In this document: positions 8,901 to 15,947 of the stretch, in pieces | How positions within the stretch are numbered: position 1 is the stretch's first letter | Layout: each line of letters opens with the position of its first letter | Source of the DNA: Thalassotalea mangrovi | Lineage (GTDB): Bacteria > Pseudomonadota > Gammaproteobacteria > Enterobacterales > Alteromonadaceae | Assembly (NCBI RefSeq): GCF_005116735.1 | Contig: NZ_SWDB01000004.1 | Coordinates: 161,977 to 225,976 of the forward strand | DNA: 64,000 nt | Direction of reading: 5' to 3' | The notes under the pieces: model-generated | The model's input: the letters and a program-made list of their open reading frames with translations, nothing else | Told to the model about the DNA's origin: nothing | Database searches by the model: none | Program-made: the position numbers and the translations under genes

Positions 8901-9473
8901 TACATAAAACGTGCCTTCTGGCTGCCATGCCGTTTTCTCATTAAAGGCTGTTAATTTCAGACCATAGACATCATAGGCCCAGTTTTTATTGCTGAGGATA
9001 ACCCGAACACTTTCATCTATGTCGATTTCAGGCAACATAAAATCGACGCTGATGTATATAGGTTTATCCGTTTGAAAATCCTGACTTAATTGTACAGGTA
9101 ACTCCAGGTATTGCTCTCCCTGCATGGTTAACACATTACCACTGCCTCGCTGTGCATAGTTTTGTGAACCGCCCACTAGTTGTAAGTTATAAGCGCCTGC
9201 TTCATCGTTCAATGAGTTTTCGAACAAGTATTCCGAATTCACTATTACATCACTAGCAGTGCTTGCCTTTGGAGTCAGTTGACTGGTTATTTGTGGTTGT
9301 TGTAATTGCAACGTGGTTACAGATCTAGGTTTTTGCACTTCCAAAAACTTGTGCTCGCCCTGATTAGCAATTGCAGATACGGAGGTGCTGCCTACAATGC
9401 ATGCAGTTAACAAGGTGCAAATGGAGCCAATCTGCCGCCAATTAACAAATGCGCCGGTATTTTTATTCTTCAT
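5916..9473 (-). CDS. Secreted M60-like (enhancin-type) zinc metallopeptidase with GlyGly-CTERM
   Basis: This is a 1185-residue exported protein with a signal-like N-terminus (cleavage near VSAIA). Residues about 80-310 look like a LamG/concanavalin-type carbohydrate-binding fold. The central part holds the peptidase, with the gluzincin motif HELGHHHYGRF at about 706-716 and a Glu in the following QESF and TRTEAAIDW stretches. The family is M60-like, whose members cleave mucin-type glycoproteins. Residues about 1060-1140 are Asp-rich, calcium-binding thrombospondin type 3-like repeats (DSDGDGLSD, DTDNDGIGN, DDDGDGVPD). The C-terminus, GGGSLDWLAIVFIGLAVSRQ plus a basic tail, is a GlyGly-CTERM sorting signal, expected to be cut by a rhombosortase. 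No rhombosortase gene lies in the window. It is probably a surface or secreted glycoprotein-degrading enzyme. Confidence 0.87.
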   Translation of the reverse strand: MKNKNTGAFVNWRQIGSICTLLTACIVGSTSVSAIANQGEHKFLEVQKPRSVTTLQLQQPQITSQLTPKASTASDVIVNSEYLFENSLNDEAGAYNLQLVGGSQNYAQRGSGNVLTMQGEQYLELPVQLSQDFQTDKPIYISVDFMLPEIDIDESVRVILSNKNWAYDVYGLKLTAFNEKTAWQPEGTFYVVFNIGVGVTEIASGFHNLKMDTWYTATIELDFEDNTVGFGINGRVDNKSLTENITGNTIDPTGFIDWMGKTPLRIGAHYSEPGTEPEWRHEYDIENGNLTTSNLADVHLDNLVIRSPMPDGNPEVVKAALTAFTSHLNGQPILSNEEMSEWLTELRQNLNGVNITDFAEEAKNFIDTHADKFGALYKIEHKNNLDSVVYDDFSDVSKAYVDLGVWMLETGLTPDNANAATGISLIEHQQFPGSLPSGAQRITNGEADINAQFVLVPGYLMGGMKSDPDGELSAALYRPTGYYAPAGETVTVTVDESWVNSGLHIRVGAHQDNHMTLASTSRFPKLNVDYRIESTSIEVINPMGGGIYILVPQGVDLGWHKIHIDGAVRAPYFSTRKGYETAEQDWQSIRQFPGVFADFESDKFMVTVPTYGIQNFDQPKALLDRWDEIMDLFQIIHGRPLERSRAEAYLLDATQLVIGSFPGGYPVTPGFYAEENGDITQGYYSPFAVLNDKHWEQDRGMLVMLHELGHHHYGRFINVGEQESFVNVPAAAVLNSVFGLSYDEATRYSGYQLFTRTEAAIDWMVTHNFRNGNPIGNDPTTEFQPIETSYQTRGHAKYIDLADITGGWEGLGKVYEMFYVEDLASGTPPQTQIGVSHDEFLIKGSEALDCNLGSLFHFWGIHPSESVSAQLASYQACDGALERVLHYLDNAPRTNEELIQFHAEKTAVDEGQLKAHIYEPLLKSFDVSAAQQIRDNGAYILKTYFDINEDLAPGKPIVENTMVYYSGEHPGATEFSWLAANDPEGQSLRYSWVLKRADTGEVLLSRNWVDGLSVTINAAEMKQLMDTINAAGDEVSLVQQVTTSDTFTIVQSEQAITYLMQEVDSDGDGLSDSAEAELGTDPNNPDTDGDSVNDGEDFAPLDASESLDTDNDGIGNNADTDDDGDGVPDSGDAYPLDPSRSEAQPENPNNGSESSSGGGSLDWLAIVFIGLAVSRQRLLGKGNNN

Positions 9474-9655
9474 TTCGATCTCAAAATAGGATTTTTATTA
9501 TTGTTAAGGAGGTTGCTACACCTGCATGAGGCCTGTGCACAAGGCACATACTTTATAGAAATTAATTAGGCAAAACAAGAAACTAATGAGAAGGGGTAAG
9601 GTACGAATTTTTAAAGAAACTTCTCTCTTAAAATCGGCAGTTCTAATGTTCGAAA

Positions 9656-10528
9656 TCAACCACCGCGTTTTTGCAACCAGAAGTCGGCATTAATCATCTG
9701 ACCGCCTATTTTTATGGCTAACCACAGAAAAAGTAATGGAAATAACAGGGTTTGAAATACGTAAATAGCGATTATTTTGACGATATGATCGGCGCCAGCG
9801 GATACCCTTTCTGAAAATTCCTGATATTGCTCAGTAAGGTTCATGCTTTGTTTAAGGCGCTCATAATACCGGTTGATAGAAGTTAGTAAACTTTCTTCGC
9901 TGTCATCCGCCATGGGGCCGCTCTCCTGATGCTGAAATTCATCGACATCTTTTGCCACGCCTTCGAGGGCTTTGTAGGAATCTGTATAGGTAGGCTCTAA
10001 AAAAGCCCGGTATACGGTCTCATTTAACAGAACGACGGCAGGCATTAAAAATCGTAATAACAGGATCACCACTGCAAGTTTGATCAGAATGTGCCGCCAG
10101 CTTACCTTGTCCAACAGTGAGGTCCAGACGTTCATCAGTATGGTGGTGCCGGCGAATAACAGGAGAATTTTGGCAACGATTGAAGAGCCGAAATTTAACA
10201 ATAGTATTTGCGCGCCCAGGGAGGTTGCCGCGGCCAGGACAATCCATGAAAAACGCTCTACCAGATCATTGACTGGGTCGAGCACCTGACCCGGCGTCAT
10301 CGTCACACCAACGCCTCCCGGTTCTACCGAGACTTCCGTACCCTGAAACACAGAGATGGCCGCATTCATACCTCTAACCAAAACAAACGTGGTCATCGCG
10401 CTACTAAAGGAAGCATTTAGCTGTTTATTCGCCACCCTGTCTAGGTTATTGATTAGCCCCAGGGCAACGACAACAAGAACAACAATACTCAAAACTACCT
10501 TATTTAAAAAATATTCTTTACTTTTCAT
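9656..10528 (-). CDS. Multi-pass membrane protein of unknown function
   Basis: This 290-residue protein is not recognised. An N-terminal helix (VVLSIVVLVVVALGLI) is followed by a soluble stretch, then three helices (about residues 95-175, including AKILLLFAGTTILMNVW and LIKLAVVILLLRFLMPAVV). A soluble, acidic, probably coiled segment (about 195-245) comes next, and a final helix (IAIYVFQTLLFPLLFLWLAI). It starts with a clear MKSKEYF. It lies 182 bases downstream of nothing co-directional within a short gap, so it is probably its own unit, and it is divergent in function from the exoenzymes on either side. Confidence 0.7.
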   Translation of the reverse strand: MKSKEYFLNKVVLSIVVLVVVALGLINNLDRVANKQLNASFSSAMTTFVLVRGMNAAISVFQGTEVSVEPGGVGVTMTPGQVLDPVNDLVERFSWIVLAAATSLGAQILLLNFGSSIVAKILLLFAGTTILMNVWTSLLDKVSWRHILIKLAVVILLLRFLMPAVVLLNETVYRAFLEPTYTDSYKALEGVAKDVDEFQHQESGPMADDSEESLLTSINRYYERLKQSMNLTEQYQEFSERVSAGADHIVKIIAIYVFQTLLFPLLFLWLAIKIGGQMINADFWLQKRGG

Positions 10529-10699
10529 GTGGTAAGTATCGCGATTTGGTTGTTATTAATTACATAGTAGGTAGTTAAATGAGGGAAAACAAATCACTCA
10601 ACGACGTAATTTTACGGGAGTTTGTATGCTAGTTTGAATTTAGGAAGTGACGATCTTAGAGATCTTAAAACTGAATATTAAAGGGTTGTGGAGGCCGGA

Positions 10700-10729
10700 G
10701 TAACAAAAGAGCCGAATAATTCGGCTCTT
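10700..10729 (-). terminator. Intrinsic terminator of the lyase gene
   Basis: AAGAGCCGAAT (10707-10717) and ATTCGGCTCTT (10719-10729) form a perfect 11-bp stem. On the minus strand it is followed by TTTTGTTA and lies 11 bases beyond the stop of the pectate-lyase-like gene. Confidence 0.85.
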
Positions 10730-10740
10730 CTCGAATTGCT

Positions 10741-12759
10741 TTATTCAAAGCATTCTTGTGCATTTCCCATGATTTGAATAGCTCGTTGTTCTAAATACAT
10801 TTCTATTGCTGAACGTCCGCCACCAAGAGGGGTATGAATGTCATTAGGGTTATTGGGATCGAGACCATTTTTTTGTTCAAATGTGTTTAACATACCATCG
10901 TTATCACTGTCTTCGGTATCGATATCTCGAGATGTTGATCCCCAGAACAGGTCTGGATCTTTATTACCGTTATACTTGCCGGTTCTATCCATGACATCGT
11001 TTATTGCTTTGCTATCTATGGCATCTCTTGGAAACGCCCCCGCGCACTTCAACACTCTTTGATAGGCTGTCGCTGAGCTATCGGTGGTGATTGGCTCATA
11101 ACCAGGTCGTTTGCTGAAATCGATAGGCTGTTCGTTTTCAAACATATCTGCCGTTACTACCCCTTTTTTATAAAAATTGTAATTCGTCAATTCCTGAAAA
11201 GGGTTGTTAAACGTGCCTGTGTAGGGTTTATTAGGATCATCAACATAATTATCAAAGGAATAATAACTTAACTGCGGGTCTGAATTTTCAGGGTCTAACC
11301 AAATTGGCAATAAGGTTTCACTTGGACCATCAATGTAATAGTTACCAATGATGTTGAATTCACCATTTGCAGGGTTGTGGTGTACGGTCGCTTCCTTACT
11401 ATTGTAAATAACGTTATTACGGATATCTGCTGGCCCGTAAGCAATGGCTGGCGCTCGTCTTCGGTTGTGTGCAAATAAGTTATGGTGTACGGCAATTAGA
11501 CCGCCGCCCGGACCATTAAGTAAGCCATTTCCTTTTTTGTGGGTTTCCGTCTCTCGTGGGAAACTGATAAGCGACCACTGCACCGTGATGTTTTTGGCAC
11601 CGGAATAGAAATCAATATTTTCATCACTACCGTGCGATGTACTCACGTGATCAAGGATAATATGGTTATTTGATGAAAACTGAATGGCATCATGATCTTG
11701 TTGAGACTTTCTCCCTAATGGCGGGCGTACTCTAATGTGCTGGACAATAATGTTACCAAAGCTATTATCAGGGTCACGAATATAGCGTGTGTAAAGGTGA
11801 CCATGGAGCGTAACACCTTCAGTGCCTGGCGCCGTTTGGCCTGCAATCGTTAAATCACCATGGTTAATGGTTATGTCGCCATCGATAACGCCGGAAACAT
11901 CGAACACGACAATACGCGCACCAGGTTGGTCAATTGCATCTTGCAGACTTCCCGGGCCGCTGGCATTTAAATTGGTAACTTTGATGACCTGTCCGCCAGC
12001 GCCACCGGTTGTATTTCCGACAAATCCTTGAAAAGGTAAGCTGGCAACTTCTTTTTCTTCATCGCCAGTTGTCGATCGAAATTCAGCGCTGACATCGCCA
12101 ATGAATAGAGTGGCTGCAACGGTAGAATTAAAGTCAGCGGAATTTTGTACTCGTACTTTTACTCTATCACCATTGTTTACAGTGCCCTTTGTTGATACAA
12201 ATGCGCCGCCATTAACCTTATATTCACCGCCAACAATCCTAATTGGTGTCGCTGTATTGATACCTGTAACCGTGATGCTATTTGAAATGGTTTGTGAAGA
12301 TGGGGTTTGTTCAGTGGCGTTGATAAAGCGAAAAGGTTCAGGGAGGGAATCTTGCGACTGAGTTTCAGTTGTTACCTCAAAACTCGCTTGTACTCCGCCA
12401 ATATTAATTGTTGCCGATGTTTTTTCGTTATATTCGCTTGAGCTTAATACTCGTAACGCTAATGTATCGCCACTCTCAATGAATCCTTTATCCTTGGTAA
12501 ATGCTGTTTGATTAATCGAATACTCGCCATTATCAACATTCACCTCGGCTTTAGATGTTATACCAGATATCGTAATCTCGTCGGACGAAATGAGCGTATT
12601 TCGAGGTTGGTCTTTTCGCGCCGTGAATGAAAATGAGTCTGGTTTTTGAACTATGGAGCTACTGTCTTCATCGGTGCTAACTTCATCATCTTTTGTGCAA
12701 GCTGTGAGAATTGAAACTAAAAACAATAATATTATCGGTTGCTTAAATTTATTACGCAT
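10741..12759 (-). CDS. Pectate-lyase-like beta-helix lipoprotein (polysaccharide lyase)
   Basis: This is a 672-residue lipoprotein; the lipobox LTAC puts the lipidated Cys at 21. After an acidic linker come two homologous domains of about 90 residues (about 42-135 and 142-232, each with an EITISGI/SITVTGI core, a xGEYxxN motif and an xxNGD/ESGD turn). These are probably binding or spacer modules. Residues about 245-560 are a right-handed beta-helix of the pectate lyase type: GGQVIKVTNLNASGPGSLQD, QDHDAIQFSSNNHIILDHVS, and HHNLFAHNRRRAPAI with the catalytic-type Arg near 433-435. A DSDNDGMLNTFE calcium-like motif lies near the end. It is likely a surface lyase for pectin-like or other uronate polymers. 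AAAGGTGG precedes the ATG. Confidence 0.85.
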   Translation of the reverse strand: MRNKFKQPIILLFLVSILTACTKDDEVSTDEDSSSIVQKPDSFSFTARKDQPRNTLISSDEITISGITSKAEVNVDNGEYSINQTAFTKDKGFIESGDTLALRVLSSSEYNEKTSATINIGGVQASFEVTTETQSQDSLPEPFRFINATEQTPSSQTISNSITVTGINTATPIRIVGGEYKVNGGAFVSTKGTVNNGDRVKVRVQNSADFNSTVAATLFIGDVSAEFRSTTGDEEKEVASLPFQGFVGNTTGGAGGQVIKVTNLNASGPGSLQDAIDQPGARIVVFDVSGVIDGDITINHGDLTIAGQTAPGTEGVTLHGHLYTRYIRDPDNSFGNIIVQHIRVRPPLGRKSQQDHDAIQFSSNNHIILDHVSTSHGSDENIDFYSGAKNITVQWSLISFPRETETHKKGNGLLNGPGGGLIAVHHNLFAHNRRRAPAIAYGPADIRNNVIYNSKEATVHHNPANGEFNIIGNYYIDGPSETLLPIWLDPENSDPQLSYYSFDNYVDDPNKPYTGTFNNPFQELTNYNFYKKGVVTADMFENEQPIDFSKRPGYEPITTDSSATAYQRVLKCAGAFPRDAIDSKAINDVMDRTGKYNGNKDPDLFWGSTSRDIDTEDSDNDGMLNTFEQKNGLDPNNPNDIHTPLGGGRSAIEMYLEQRAIQIMGNAQECFE

Positions 12760-13494
12760 AAACCACCTTTAAAGGGAATTATCAAAATTATTCTATCGAT
12801 TTAAAAAAGAGAAAAAGGCCGGGTATTCGTCATATTGCAGGAAACGTCAATAGAACCTTCACCTCAGCTGAATGCGTTTATAGGAGTTTTCAGTGCACAC
12901 CAAATAGCCCTATTAAATGCACTAGCAACGGCGGAATTAAGCATTTTTCGAAAAAAGTATCTCTTAGTTCGGCGAGCCAATCTGTAACAATTTGCAAAGG
13001 TTTGTACAGTTGCGATCGGTAGATTGACTATTTTTCAGCGAATTCAAGTCTCTAGGTGCTAGGTTGGGAGCGGCAGATGAAATACGGCGTATTAAGTGAT
13101 AACCAGAGAACTCATAGCTCACCGCATCCTGCTAAATTTTGCAATTTAACGGAGATACCTTGCTCGCGTATCCGCCCGACTTTGGTCGCTCTTCCTGCCT
13201 GTTTGCTGTAGTGCCGTGAACAGGTGAGATATTAGGCTGAGCCATTATTAATTCATTTGGAGAATCATTTTAAGGGGGGATGATCTTAATCAGGAGAGAC
13301 TGATTAATTAGGTGTGTTGCAATTGCCTGTTATGTCCAATACCTAAGAGGTTTATAAAAGTTAAAAGCAGAAAAATACAGTCACTAAACACCTCCATGGT
13401 TTAAATGCGGTTCAACAACACCTTAGCTTTCATATTAAAGTCATATTATTAGCTGACTATACTTGCAAGTAATTGTAGCGCTTTAATTTTACCA
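12760..13494. other. 735-bp gene-free stretch
   Basis: I find no convincing coding frame here on either strand. The only local structure noted is a hairpin of TTAATCAG (13286-13293) and CTGATTAA (13300-13307). The region separates the lyase promoter from the kinase gene and probably holds promoters for both. Confidence 0.5.
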
Positions 13495-14487
13495 ATGAGA
13501 ACACTGCCAATTTTCAATGAGTTAAGGACAACTTGCCTGCTTTCCCTGATAAGTTGCATGGTGATTATCGGGGGGCCTGCTGAGTCTGCGCCTGTCGTTC
13601 GTGATGAAGCCATTATCTTTGAATTATTAAATACCGGAGAGGTTGATCTTAGCGAAGGTGTTGCCAGGGAGTTGAGTAAAAAAGAAAGCATCACTCAAAT
13701 TCGTCGAATCGGATTATTTAAAGGAAAACACAGGATTCGTGCGGCGTTTCGCGATAAAAGCTATCGTTCTCACCAAGTTGCCATTACCCGCAGTAAAATC
13801 AGGTATAACGATGCTTATTATAACGAGTTGGCTGCCTACCTGATTTCCAGGTACCTGGGGTTAAACATTATTCCGCCAACCGTAAGCAGAAGTTTAAAAA
13901 TCTCGAAAACCGGGTTAACTGCCAGCGAGGAATTACTCCCCGGTACCTTGCAGCTTTGGGTTGAAAATTCGATGGTCCTTTTTGATTTAAAAAAAGAAGG
14001 TATTCCTTATCCGGGAAGTCTGGCAGATAAAAACAGTCAGATTAAGGAGATTAAAGCGTTCGACTGTATTATTGGCAATGTTGATCGACATGAAGGCAAC
14101 ATCCTGGTTGACCTTAATAAGAGATTTGATTCAGCGATGCGACAAAGCAATGAGGTTCAGGTCTATTTAGGTAAATTATGGGCAATCGATCATTCAAGAT
14201 CGTTCTATAAAGGACCGATGAGGTCGAGCATTTGTCGATTAAGTAAGTTGGCCGAAGGTGCGGTGAGCAGGCAGTTTATTCAAGGCATGAGAAACTGGGA
14301 TATTAATGAGGTAAAAGAATTGCTGCGCAGCAGTGGTTTATCAGACAAGCAAGTGCAAAGCTTGCATCTCGATAGCGTTGAAGGGCGCTTTCAAAAGGTA
14401 AAAAATCATATCGAAAACGAACAACGAAAAAGCGGTAAACCGGATAGTGAGTTTTACAGTTCTGGGCGGTGGCACCAGGTAAAGTAA
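13495..14487 (+). CDS. Exported PI3/4-kinase-like (FAM20/HipA-like) kinase
   Basis: This 330-residue protein has an N-terminal signal (core TTCLLSLISCMVIIGG, cleavage near AESA at 32; LISC at 18-21 could alternatively be a lipobox). The rest looks like an atypical kinase. YYNELAAYLISRYLGLNIIPPTV is at 108-130, a catalytic loop IIGNVDRHEGNILVD at 192-206 (D197 as base, N202 for metal), and a metal motif WAIDHSRSF at 229-237 (D232). The same loop pattern (GxxDRHxxN followed by xIDxxxxF) is found in PI3/PI4 kinases, FAM20C secretory kinases and HipA relatives. The key residues are intact, so activity is expected, probably on proteins or glycans in the periplasm. No ribosome site is obvious. It precedes a nucleotide transporter by 128 bp. 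The fold call is moderate; the substrate is unknown. Confidence 0.72.
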   Translation: MRTLPIFNELRTTCLLSLISCMVIIGGPAESAPVVRDEAIIFELLNTGEVDLSEGVARELSKKESITQIRRIGLFKGKHRIRAAFRDKSYRSHQVAITRSKIRYNDAYYNELAAYLISRYLGLNIIPPTVSRSLKISKTGLTASEELLPGTLQLWVENSMVLFDLKKEGIPYPGSLADKNSQIKEIKAFDCIIGNVDRHEGNILVDLNKRFDSAMRQSNEVQVYLGKLWAIDHSRSFYKGPMRSSICRLSKLAEGAVSRQFIQGMRNWDINEVKELLRSSGLSDKQVQSLHLDSVEGRFQKVKNHIENEQRKSGKPDSEFYSSGRWHQVK

Positions 14488-14615
14488 TTCATCAAGTCCT
14501 GGATAGAACGTTGCCTGCTACGATGTGGTCGTTGTTTGTAATCCCTTTTTTGACAGCTTCTTAGTTCAAGAATAAGCTTTGACATAACCGGATAAAATGT
14601 AGGGATTTTAATTGG

Positions 14616-15947
14616 GTGGAAAACAGTAATTCAAGCAATTACAGTTACCTGGAAAGGGTCATGAGGATATTTACTCATGTTCATCCCGGTGAAGGGAAAT
14701 CGACCCTGATGCTCGCCGGTTACGCATATTTACTTATGCTGTTGTATTACATTTTAAAACCTATCCGCGAAGCATTAATCCTGTCAGAACATACCGCCGA
14801 AGTACGCAGCTACTCCATTGCCCTTCAGGCTCTGATACTGATTATCGTGGTGCCGCTTTACGGCAGTTTTATCCGCGGAAAAGGGGCGGATAAAATCTTA
14901 GCAAAAGTCTCCTTAATTATTGCCCTGAGCTTGCTATTGTTCTGGTTACTGTATTTATTCAGGTTGCCGGTATCTATTCCATTCTATGTCTGGTTAGGGG
15001 TTATCAATGTTTTATTGATAGCTCAGTTTTGGGCATACGCTGCCGATATCCATACCTCGGATGAAGGCAAACGATTATTTGCATTTATTGTTGCCGGAGC
15101 GGCAACAGGAGCGTTAACCGGGGCGCAGATCAGCAATAGGTTATTTGCATTAATTGGTGCTGAAGGGTTGATGTTATTGGCGGCGGTGCTTTTGCTGGCA
15201 ACGATTTGGCTTCCCAGCCTGGTTGCCATGCCCTCGCAAAAACAACGTGGATTAAGCCACCGTATGCCTTCGTTAAAGGCTGGGTTTGATACGTTTTTTC
15301 ATAGCCGTTACCTGCTGGTCATCGCCGGTTTTGTTATGTTGTTAAATTGTGTGAATACAACCGGCGAATATATTCTTGCCAAATGGGTATATCAGTATGC
15401 GCAACAGGCTCAGGACCCGCAGGTTTTTGTCGGTAAATTCTATGGCAATTATTACTCATGGGTAAATCTGCTTAGCATGTTAATCCAGTTACTGTTAGTG
15501 TCCAGAATATTGCAATGGATCCATGTTCATGGTGCGATTCTAATTTTGCCTGTTCTGGCATTTATTGGTTATGGAGTTGCCACGTTTTTTCCGATCTTTA
15601 CGTTATTTTATTTAATCAAAATTGCCGAAAATAGCGTTGATTATTCATTGCAGAATACCGCTCGGCACGCCTTGTTTTTACCATTAAACCAGCAGCAGAT
15701 TTATGAAGGGAAAACCGTCATTGATGCGTTGTGCTGGCGCTTAGGCGATCTGCTTCATGTCGGTATTGTGGTGGTTGGTTTTCACATGTTTGAGCTGGAT
15801 TATTACCAATTTGCAGCGGTCAACCTGACACTATCATTACTATGGATTGTTATCGCATTAAAGCTTGCGAAGCAACATAAGCAGTTAATTAAGGACGAAA
15901 GTGCTAATCACCATGCCAAAGCTCTAACAGCTTATCGCGACGCTTGA
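14616..15947 (+). CDS. Tlc/NTT-type (NTP/NDP exchange) nucleotide transporter
   Basis: This is a 443-residue, about 12-helix carrier. YYILKPIREALILSE near 44-58, AADIHTSDEGKRLFAFIVAG near 142-161, and the C-terminal LQNTARHALFLPLN...GKTVIDALCWRLGD pattern match the ADP/ATP carrier family of Chlamydiae, Rickettsia and plastids and its free-living homologues. A GTG at 14616 gives the full frame. An ATG at 14661 preceded by GGAAAGGG is an alternative start. A general MFS transporter is the other possible annotation. It is preceded on the same strand by the exported kinase gene and its 3' end overlaps the phosphatase gene by 44 bp tail to tail. Free-living bacteria rarely need ATP import, so the direction and partner role are open. 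Confidence 0.75.
   Translation: MENSNSSNYSYLERVMRIFTHVHPGEGKSTLMLAGYAYLLMLLYYILKPIREALILSEHTAEVRSYSIALQALILIIVVPLYGSFIRGKGADKILAKVSLIIALSLLLFWLLYLFRLPVSIPFYVWLGVINVLLIAQFWAYAADIHTSDEGKRLFAFIVAGAATGALTGAQISNRLFALIGAEGLMLLAAVLLLATIWLPSLVAMPSQKQRGLSHRMPSLKAGFDTFFHSRYLLVIAGFVMLLNCVNTTGEYILAKWVYQYAQQAQDPQVFVGKFYGNYYSWVNLLSMLIQLLLVSRILQWIHVHGAILILPVLAFIGYGVATFFPIFTLFYLIKIAENSVDYSLQNTARHALFLPLNQQQIYEGKTVIDALCWRLGDLLHVGIVVVGFHMFELDYYQFAAVNLTLSLLWIVIALKLAKQHKQLIKDESANHHAKALTAYRDA

Noticed and set aside
13495-14487. HipA toxin of a HipBA system
   Set aside because: It has a signal peptide and no HipB-like antitoxin gene beside it; the kinase motifs fit PI3/4K- and FAM20-type enzymes at least as well.
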